NCBI RefSeq assembly: GCF_020907405.1
Contig: NZ_JAJJOE010000014.1
Location: 1-64,000 of the forward strand
Direction of reading: 5' to 3'
From: Arthrobacter sp. zg-Y769
GTDB taxonomy: Bacteria > Actinomycetota > Actinomycetes > Actinomycetales > Micrococcaceae
Length of the DNA stretch: 64,000 nucleotides
Shown here: piece by piece, positions 58,579 to 64,000 of the stretch
Layout of the letters: the number at the start of each line of letters is the position of its first letter
Position numbering within the stretch: the first letter of the stretch is position 1
The notes under the pieces: generated by a model
Seen by the model: the letters and a program-made list of their open reading frames with translations, nothing else
Database searches by the model: none
Told to the model about the DNA's origin: nothing
Made by a program: the position numbers and the translations under genes

Positions 58579-59478
58579 ATGCCCGTCGTTACAATGCGCC
58601 AGCTGCTCGACAGCGGCGTTCACTTTGGTCACCAGACCCGCCGTTGGAACCCGAAGATGAAGCGTTTCATCTTCACCGAGCGCAACGGCATCTACATCAT
58701 TGACCTGCAGCAGTCGCTGTCCTACATCGACCGTGCATACGAGTTCGTCAAGGCCACTGTCGCCCACGGCGGAACCGTACTGTTCGTCGGTACCAAGAAG
58801 CAGGCACAGGAAGCAATCGCCGAGCAGGCCACCCGCGTTGGCCAGCCGTACGTGAACCAGCGCTGGCTCGGTGGCATGCTCACCAACTTCCAGACTGTCG
58901 CCAAGCGGATCCAGCGCATGAAGGAACTCGAAGAGATCAACTTCGACGACGTCGCTTCCTCCGGCCACACGAAGAAGGAGCTGCTGCTTCTCCGTCGTGA
59001 ACTGACGAAGCTGGAAACCAACCTCGGCGGCATCCGCAACCTGACCAAGGCTCCGTCCCTGCTCTGGATTGTTGACACGCAGAAGGAACACCTCGCCATT
59101 GACGAGGCCAAGAAGCTGAACATCCCCGTTGTTGCCATCCTGGACAGCAACTGCGATCCGGACGACGTCGACTTCCCGATCCCGGGTAACGACGACGCCA
59201 TCCGCTCCGTCAACCTGCTGACCCGCGTCATTGCCGACGCCGTGGCTGAGGGCCTGATCGTCCGCCACAACAAGTCCGGCAACACGGAAGCTCCGGCAGA
59301 GCCGCTGGCCGAGTGGGAGCGCGAGCTCCTCGAAGGTGCTGCTGAAACCCCGGCCGCTGACGCCGCTGCTGAAGCCCCCGCCGCCGAAGCTGCTCCGGCC
59401 GCTGAAGCTGCCGAGGCTCCCGCCGCTGATGTCGACGCCATCGTTGACGCTCCGGCAGCCGAAGTAACCGAGAAGTAA
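58579..59478 (+). CDS. rpsB: 30S ribosomal protein S2
   Basis: A 299-residue ribosomal protein. Family core: [22 protein letters not shown] and [12 protein letters not shown] at the N-terminus, [23 protein letters not shown] and [14 protein letters not shown]. The C-terminal 50 or so residues are an acidic Ala/Glu/Pro extension ([19 protein letters not shown]) commonly seen in actinobacterial S2. ATG 58579 has GGAAGGAG at 58563-58570. It begins the rpsB-tsf pair. Confidence 0.98.
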   Translation: MPVVTMRQLLDSGVHFGHQTRRWNPKMKRFIFTERNGIYIIDLQQSLSYIDRAYEFVKATVAHGGTVLFVGTKKQAQEAIAEQATRVGQPYVNQRWLGGMLTNFQTVAKRIQRMKELEEINFDDVASSGHTKKELLLLRRELTKLETNLGGIRNLTKAPSLLWIVDTQKEHLAIDEAKKLNIPVVAILDSNCDPDDVDFPIPGNDDAIRSVNLLTRVIADAVAEGLIVRHNKSGNTEAPAEPLAEWERELLEGAAETPAADAAAEAPAAEAAPAAEAAEAPAADVDAIVDAPAAEVTEK

Positions 59479-59607
59479 AGAACGTATTTCCTTAGTCCCG
59501 GGGAATGATTCCCCCGGACCTGGGTTGTCGTGCGGCTGGCCGGTATTTCCGGCCAGCCGCACTGGCAGAACCGCACCAATACTTATTACGGGAGGACTGG
59601 AGTCCAA

Positions 59608-60447
59608 ATGGCGAACTACACTGCTGCTGACATCAAGGCACTGCGCGAGCGTACCGGCGCAGGCATGATGGATGTAAAGAAGGCTCTGGACGAGGCCAAC
59701 GGCGATGCCGACAAGGCCATGGAGCTTATCCGCATCAAGGGCCTGAAGGGCGCGACCAAGCGTGAAGGCCGTTCCACCGCCGAGGGCCTGGTTGCCGCCA
59801 AGGTTATCGACGGCACCGTCGGTGTCATGATCGAACTCAACTGCGAGACCGACTTCGTTGCCAAGTCCCCGAAGTTCATTGAACTGGCGGACAAGGTTCT
59901 GGCCGCTGCTGTTGAGTCCGCTGCTGCCGACGCCGAAACCCTCCTCGCCTACAACGTTGACGGCAAGCCGCTGTCCGAGGTTGTTGTCGAAGAAGGCGCA
60001 ATCCTGGGCGAGAAGGTCGTTGTCCGCCGCGTGGCACGCATCGAAGGCAAGACCGTTGATGCGTACCTGCACAAGACCTCCAAGGATCTTCCGGCACAGG
60101 TCGGCGTGCTGTTCGCTGTTGACGGCGAAGGCGCAGAGGCTGCCACCGCAGCCCACGACGTCGCCGTACACACCGCTGCATACGCTCCGACCTACCTGAC
60201 CCGCGACGAAGTTCCGGCAGAGACGGTCGAGAACGAACGCCGCATTGCAGACGAGACGGCACGCGCCGAGGGTAAGCCCGAAGGCGCACTGCCCAAGATC
60301 GTCGAAGGCCGCCTGACCGGTTTCTTCAAGGAAATCGTCCTGCTGGACCAGCCGTTCGCCAAGGACGCCAAGAAGACCGTGGGCAAGGTTCTCGAAGAAG
60401 CCGGTGTCGCACCGGCAGGCTTCGCCCGCTTCCGTGTAGGCGCCTAA
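59608..60447 (+). CDS. tsf: Elongation factor Ts
   Basis: The 279-residue nucleotide-exchange factor of EF-Tu. It carries the signatures LRERTGAGMMDVKKALDEANGD (N-terminal domain) and ELNCETDFVAKSPKF (EF-Tu contact), and a long dimerisation subdomain ending with VLEEAGVAPAGFARFRVG. ATG 59608 is selected because GGGAGG is about 13 bases upstream and the UBA-like N-terminus starts there; the longer frame is a shadow. A 129-base gap separates it from rpsB. Confidence 0.98.
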   Translation: MANYTAADIKALRERTGAGMMDVKKALDEANGDADKAMELIRIKGLKGATKREGRSTAEGLVAAKVIDGTVGVMIELNCETDFVAKSPKFIELADKVLAAAVESAAADAETLLAYNVDGKPLSEVVVEEGAILGEKVVVRRVARIEGKTVDAYLHKTSKDLPAQVGVLFAVDGEGAEAATAAHDVAVHTAAYAPTYLTRDEVPAETVENERRIADETARAEGKPEGALPKIVEGRLTGFFKEIVLLDQPFAKDAKKTVGKVLEEAGVAPAGFARFRVGA

Positions 60448-60493
60448 TTATCTAGGCAACAACGGTTCCGACGGAAACGTCATCATGACAGAG

Positions 60494-60524
60494 GGGGTGG
60501 TCACCGCGGGTGACCACCCCTTTT
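60494..60524 (+). terminator. tsf terminator
   Basis: GGGGTGGTCACC and GGTGACCACCCC form a 12-bp stem with loop GCG and a T-run. Confidence 0.95.
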
Positions 60525-60586
60525 GCCTGTCCAGAACAGCTCACTAGTCTTAAAAGCAGCACCAGCACCTATGCCCGGGAGGCACA

Positions 60587-61318
60587 ATGGCCCACGTACT
60601 GAAAGAAACCGATTCTCCGCGACGACGCGTACTGCTTAAGCTTTCGGGCGAGGTGTTCGGCGGCGGGAAGCTCGGCGTGGATCCCGATACCGTGCGTGCA
60701 GTGGCCAAGCAGATCGCTGCGACCGTTGGACAGGTCGAGGTGGCCATCGTCGTCGGCGGCGGGAACTTCTTCCGCGGGGCGGAACTGTCCACCAGCGGCA
60801 TGGACCGTTCCCGCGCGGACTACATGGGCATGCTCGGCACCGTGATGAATTGCCTCGCCCTGCAGGATTTCCTGGAGCAGGCCGGCGTCGAGACCCGGGT
60901 CCAGAGCGCCATCACCATGGGACAGGTCGCCGAGGCCTACATTCCGCGGCGCGCCATCCGGCACCTGGAAAAGGGCCGCGTGGTCATCTTCGGTGCGGGC
61001 GCCGGCCTGCCGTACTTCTCCACTGACACCGTGGCTGCGCAGCGTGCCCTCGAGGTCCACGCGGACGAGGTGCTGATGGCCAAGAGCGGAGTGGACGGTG
61101 TCTACACCGCCGATCCGAACAAGGATTCCACCGCAGTCCGGCTGGACACCCTGACGTACGACGACGCCCTGCGCCAGGACATCCGGGTCATGGACCAGAC
61201 TGCCATGACCATGTGCAAGGACAACGACCTGAACATGGTTGTGTTCGGCATGGAGGGTGAAGGGAACGTCACCCGCGCCATCCGCGGCGAGAAGATCGGC
61301 ACCATCGTTTCGAACTAA
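60587..61318 (+). CDS. pyrH: UMP kinase
   Basis: Phosphorylates UMP to UDP in pyrimidine nucleotide synthesis. The 243 residues of the amino-acid-kinase fold include [29 protein letters not shown] (phosphate-binding glycine loop), [23 protein letters not shown] and [13 protein letters not shown]. It follows the tsf terminator by about 60 bases and precedes a repeat-rich gap before frr. Confidence 0.97.
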   Translation: MAHVLKETDSPRRRVLLKLSGEVFGGGKLGVDPDTVRAVAKQIAATVGQVEVAIVVGGGNFFRGAELSTSGMDRSRADYMGMLGTVMNCLALQDFLEQAGVETRVQSAITMGQVAEAYIPRRAIRHLEKGRVVIFGAGAGLPYFSTDTVAAQRALEVHADEVLMAKSGVDGVYTADPNKDSTAVRLDTLTYDDALRQDIRVMDQTAMTMCKDNDLNMVVFGMEGEGNVTRAIRGEKIGTIVSN

Positions 61319-61332
61319 CCGGTCCATTGGGC

Positions 61333-61428
61333 GGTCCCTGCGGGACCTGGAACGGCGGCAACGAAATCCCCTCGGCCGCAGGCGGCCTCCGGAATTTAAA
61401 GCCGCCTTCCTCCAGGTCCCTCCGGGAC
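61333..61428. repeat. Inverted-repeat cluster between pyrH and frr
   Basis: GGGACCTGGA (61342) is the exact inverse of TCCAGGTCCC (61411). Each belongs to its own small hairpin (GGTCCC-TGC-GGGACC; GTCCC-TCC-GGGAC). GGCGGC (61381) and GCCGCC (61401) pair inside. Confidence 0.8.
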
Positions 61429-61512
61429 GCGCGGGAGCCACTGATTTCGAGTCGCAATACCTTGTTCTCCCCAGCGGGGCGGTTGCCGTTCAACCTCAAG
61501 CTCTGGGGTGGG

Positions 61513-61657
61513 GCTCGGTGCAGGGAACCCGCACCCTTTTGCGCCGAAAGGGTTCCCCTACACCTCGCAGGCTCGGTGCAGGGAACCCGCACCCTTTTGC
61601 GCCGAAAGGGTTCCCCTACACCTCGCAGGCTCGGTGCAGGGAACCCGCACCCTTTTG
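61513..61657. repeat. 58-bp tandem repeat, 2.5 copies, between pyrH and frr
   Basis: Units begin at 61513, 61571 and 61629 with GCTCGGTGCAGGGAACCCGC, at an exact 58-base period. The third stops after 29 bases. Each full unit also contains GGGAACCC and AAAGGGTTCCC facing each other. Confidence 0.95.
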
Positions 61658-61729
61658 GCTTAGGATGATATTAGAGTCCGGCCACTAAGCGGGTAGCGCT
61701 TTGTGGACACTGTTTTATGAGGAGAGACC

Positions 61730-62287
61730 GTGATCGAAGACACCTTGAAAGAGGCCGCCGACAAGATGGACAAGGCGGTGGAAGTTGCTAAGGAGGACTT
61801 CTCCTCCGTCCGTACGGGACGCGCCAACCCGGCCCTGTTCAACCGGGTGCTGGTGGACTACTACGGTTCCCCGACGCAGCTGCAGCAGCTGGCGTCCTTC
61901 GCCACCCCGGATGCACGAACGCTGCTCATCACCCCTTACGATGTCAGCGCCCTGCGCGCGATTGAGCGGGCACTGAGCGACTCCGAGGTCGGCGCCAACC
62001 CGTCCAACGACGGCAAGGTCATCCGGGTCATCATGCCCGAACTGACTCAGGACCGCCGCAAGGAATACGTCAAGATTGTCCGCGGCAAGGCCGAGGACGC
62101 CAAGGTATCCGTCCGCAACATCCGCCGCAAGGCCAAGGACGGCATTGACCGCCTGGTCAAGGACAGCGAAGTGGGCGAAGACGACGGCGCCCGGGCGGAA
62201 AAGGATCTCGACGCCCTGACCAAGGCCCATACGGATTCCATTGACGAACTCCTCAAGCGCAAGGAAGCCGAGCTTCTCGAGGTCTGA
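61730..62287 (+). CDS. frr: Ribosome-recycling factor
   Basis: The 185-residue factor that splits post-termination ribosomes with EF-G. Signatures: [20 protein letters not shown] near residue 25, [12 protein letters not shown], and [29 protein letters not shown] in the three-helix bundle. GTG 61730 follows GAGGAGA. Its last base overlaps the cdsA ATG (TGATG). A long repeat-rich gap separates it from pyrH. Confidence 0.98.
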   Translation: MIEDTLKEAADKMDKAVEVAKEDFSSVRTGRANPALFNRVLVDYYGSPTQLQQLASFATPDARTLLITPYDVSALRAIERALSDSEVGANPSNDGKVIRVIMPELTQDRRKEYVKIVRGKAEDAKVSVRNIRRKAKDGIDRLVKDSEVGEDDGARAEKDLDALTKAHTDSIDELLKRKEAELLEV

Positions 62288-63252
62288 TGAGTGATACCCA
62301 GCCTCCCACCCGGGCTGGCGGGTCACCGTCCGTCGAGACTGTTCCGGCAGCAAAGGCCAACGACATGAGCGCAGCTGATTCCGGACAGGTCCGGAGCCGC
62401 AGCGACCGGAGCCGCCGCAGGGCCGAGAAGCCTGTAAAGGTCTCGCGCGCCGGACGCAACCTGCCTGCTGCCATTGCCGTTGGAGTGATCCTGCTTGGCT
62501 CTTTGCTGAGCGGACTGCTCTTCTTCCCGTTTGCCATCGTGATCATTGCGGTGGTTTTCGCCGCCGTCGGCGTCTGGGAAGTCAACCGCGCCCTCGAGGT
62601 GCGCGGAATGAAGGTACCGCAGGTGCCGGTGCTGGTCGGGTCCGTGGGGCTGCCGTTCGCAGCGTTCTTCGGCGGCACGGAGGCGCTGGCCTTCGCCATG
62701 GTGGCAACGGCCGTCGCCATCCTCCTGTGGCGCAGCATCGACACCGCCGCCGAAGCGATCCAGAGCATCCTGGCCGGCATCTTCGTGGTTCTCTGGGTGC
62801 CGTTCCTGCTGAGCTTCGCCCTGCTGCTGCTGCGCGAACCCGACGGGCAGATCCGAGTGGCCGTGCTGCTGCTGCTTGTCGTCTCCAATGACACCTTCGG
62901 CTACCTGGTAGGTGCCTTCTTCGGCAAGCATCCGATGGCACCGAAGATCAGCCCGAAAAAGTCCTGGGAGGGCTTTGCCGGATCCGCCGTCGGCGCAGCA
63001 ATCGTGGGCGTCGGCGCGGCAGTCCTGTTCCTGGACCAGCCCTGGTGGTTCGGAGTGGTGCTCGCGGTGGCGACCGTGGCCGCGGCAACCGCCGGTGACT
63101 TCTCCGAGTCCATGGTCAAGCGGGAACTGGGCGTGAAGGACATGTCCAATCTCCTGCCCGGACACGGCGGGGTGATGGACCGGCTCGACTCGGTGGTCTT
63201 TGCCTCCCCAGTGGTGTTCCTGCTGTCGGTGCTGCTTAGCACGGTGTCCTAG
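62287..63252 (+). CDS. cdsA: Phosphatidate cytidylyltransferase
   Basis: Makes CDP-diacylglycerol from phosphatidate and CTP for phospholipid synthesis. The 321 residues have about seven hydrophobic helices preceded by a 60-residue polar extension, usual in actinobacteria. The C-terminal signature is present as KISPKKSWEGFAGS and then LLPGHGGVMDRLDSVVFASP. The one-base overlap with frr suggests coupled translation. No additional start with a better Shine-Dalgarno was found. Confidence 0.96.
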   Translation: MSDTQPPTRAGGSPSVETVPAAKANDMSAADSGQVRSRSDRSRRRAEKPVKVSRAGRNLPAAIAVGVILLGSLLSGLLFFPFAIVIIAVVFAAVGVWEVNRALEVRGMKVPQVPVLVGSVGLPFAAFFGGTEALAFAMVATAVAILLWRSIDTAAEAIQSILAGIFVVLWVPFLLSFALLLLREPDGQIRVAVLLLLVVSNDTFGYLVGAFFGKHPMAPKISPKKSWEGFAGSAVGAAIVGVGAAVLFLDQPWWFGVVLAVATVAAATAGDFSESMVKRELGVKDMSNLLPGHGGVMDRLDSVVFASPVVFLLSVLLSTVS

Positions 63253-63318
63253 CGCAGGTACGGCATGGATCCGTAACAGTCCGGCAACGGACGGTGTGCC
63301 GGAACACAGTCCGGCGGT

Positions 63319-63360
63319 GCCGGCATCGTAAGATGTTTCACAGTTTCACACGATGCCGGC
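63319..63360 (+). terminator. Hairpin downstream of cdsA
   Basis: GCCGGCATCGT (63319-63329) and ACGATGCCGGC (63350-63360) pair perfectly across a 20-base loop. There is no T-run, so it may instead be a structured leader of the next gene. Confidence 0.5.
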
Positions 63361-63458
63361 AGGACCACTGCAGGAACCCGCAGCAGGAACACCCTGCAGA
63401 ACACCGGGATCCAGCGGCGTAACTCCGCGGGAAATAACCACAGAGGAACAACATATTC

Positions 63459-64000
63459 ATGGACGATGCGCGGCAGGCCAGTGCCCCTTTCGAACGCGTG
63501 GGACGACGGGACTTCGGCTACAACATCCGCCAGGTTGATGAGTTCCTGACGAAGGCCCGTAATTACTACAACTCGGATTCCACGTCCGCCAATCCGGTGA
63601 CCAGCGCCGACGTACGGTCAATGGCTTTCGATCCGGCAAAGGGCGGCTACGAACCGCAGGCAGTGGATGCCGCACTGGACCGCCTGGAGGACGTCTTCGC
63701 CCAGCGGGAACGCGACCGCCTGATTACCGACCGCGGAGAAGAAGCGTGGCTGCTGCAGATCGGACGGCTGTCCGCAGTTCTTCGGGCCCGCCTGCACCGC
63801 AAGCCGGGGGAGCGGTTCCGCCGTCCCGGCAGGAAGCGTGCCACCAGCTACAACGTCGAGGACGTTGACGCCCTGTGCAACGAACTCCTTGGCTACTTCG
63901 AGCATGACCGTCCCCTCAGCGTGGACGTGGTGCGCCGTGCCGTCTTCCGGGAGGCCAAGGGCGGGCAGGGCTACGAGGAAAGCCAGGTGGACGCCTTCCT
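63459..64000 (+). CDS. DivIVA-domain protein (partial, runs off the window)
   Basis: ATG 63459 opens a frame that continues to the window end (180 codons). It contains four spaced DivIVA-like segments: DFGYNIRQVDEFL near residue 20, GGYEPQAVDAALDRLEDVF, SYNVEDVDALCNELLGYF and GQGYEESQVDAF at the edge. Each has the GY/SY-x5-VD-x2 pattern of the lipid-binding N-terminal DivIVA motif. This array is typical of actinobacterial DivIVA-domain proteins of cell-pole or growth-related function, but the real length and function are unknown. Confidence 0.8.
   Translation, partial: MDDARQASAPFERVGRRDFGYNIRQVDEFLTKARNYYNSDSTSANPVTSADVRSMAFDPAKGGYEPQAVDAALDRLEDVFAQRERDRLITDRGEEAWLLQIGRLSAVLRARLHRKPGERFRRPGRKRATSYNVEDVDALCNELLGYFEHDRPLSVDVVRRAVFREAKGGQGYEESQVDAF

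Overview
The window is a stretch of high-GC actinobacterial chromosome, most likely from Arthrobacter or a close relative in the Micrococcaceae. This rests on gene content and order (gatCAB, a DUF222/HNH gene, a SAM-IV riboswitch before metY-metX, rpsB-tsf-pyrH-frr-cdsA), on strong GC bias at third codon positions, and on many genes whose -10 box lies only 6-7 bases before the start codon, the mark of leaderless mRNAs. No prophage, insertion sequence, CRISPR array or large foreign block is visible. Most genes are core metabolism and information processing, with small accessory patches.

Left edge (1-2700): the end of an unidentified gene, then three tandem paralogues that look like YezG/DUF600-type immunity proteins, an unrecognised 292-residue protein, and a decayed fourth immunity copy made of a fused N-terminus and C-terminus. 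I read this as the immunity end of a polymorphic-toxin locus whose toxin lies outside the window or has been lost. 2700-14200: ligA and an inositol-monophosphatase-like gene (overlapping), a frameshifted phosphotransferase, a DUF222/HNH gene, a methyltransferase, a DksA-like zinc-finger protein, a GNAT enzyme and the gatCAB operon for Asn/Gln-tRNA amidation.

14400-18950: a three-gene run (phosphotransferase, PP2C-like protein, FAD oxidoreductase), a two-helix membrane protein with a Lys/Ala/Ser-rich histone-H1-like tail, and acylphosphatase. 19000-27100: a complete histidine-utilisation cluster, with hutH divergent from an IclR-type regulator and hutU, an M20 amidohydrolase, hutF and hutI overlapping downstream. 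Two near-identical 14-bp palindromes mark probable operators. 27100-31900: a CPBP protease, a GH2 glycosidase, an orphan AbiEi-like gene bracketed by two copies of a palindromic repeat, and a VOC protein. 32000-34700: a SAM-IV riboswitch controlling metY-metX.

34700-43900: small hydrolases, a DUF606-type transporter, glycyl-tRNA synthetase, two acetyltransferase-type proteins or domains, a TetR regulator, dusB and dgt. 44000-47070: a large sortase-anchored adhesin with a thioester domain and six repeats. 47190-50064: dnaG and two identical tRNA-Asn genes flanking a Nudix gene. 50490-58150: a sugar porter, a holin-family membrane protein, a CDP-alcohol phosphatidyltransferase, a DMT-type transporter overlapping a GT4 glycosyltransferase, a CAT-anticodon tRNA, an acyl-CoA dehydrogenase and a secreted M23 peptidase. 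58579-64000: rpsB, tsf, pyrH, frr, cdsA and the start of a DivIVA-like gene.

The least explained material is intergenic. At least five unrelated short repeat families, most of them readable on both strands, sit in gaps around 27.2, 30.1/31.2, 50.1, 57.5 and 61.5 kb.
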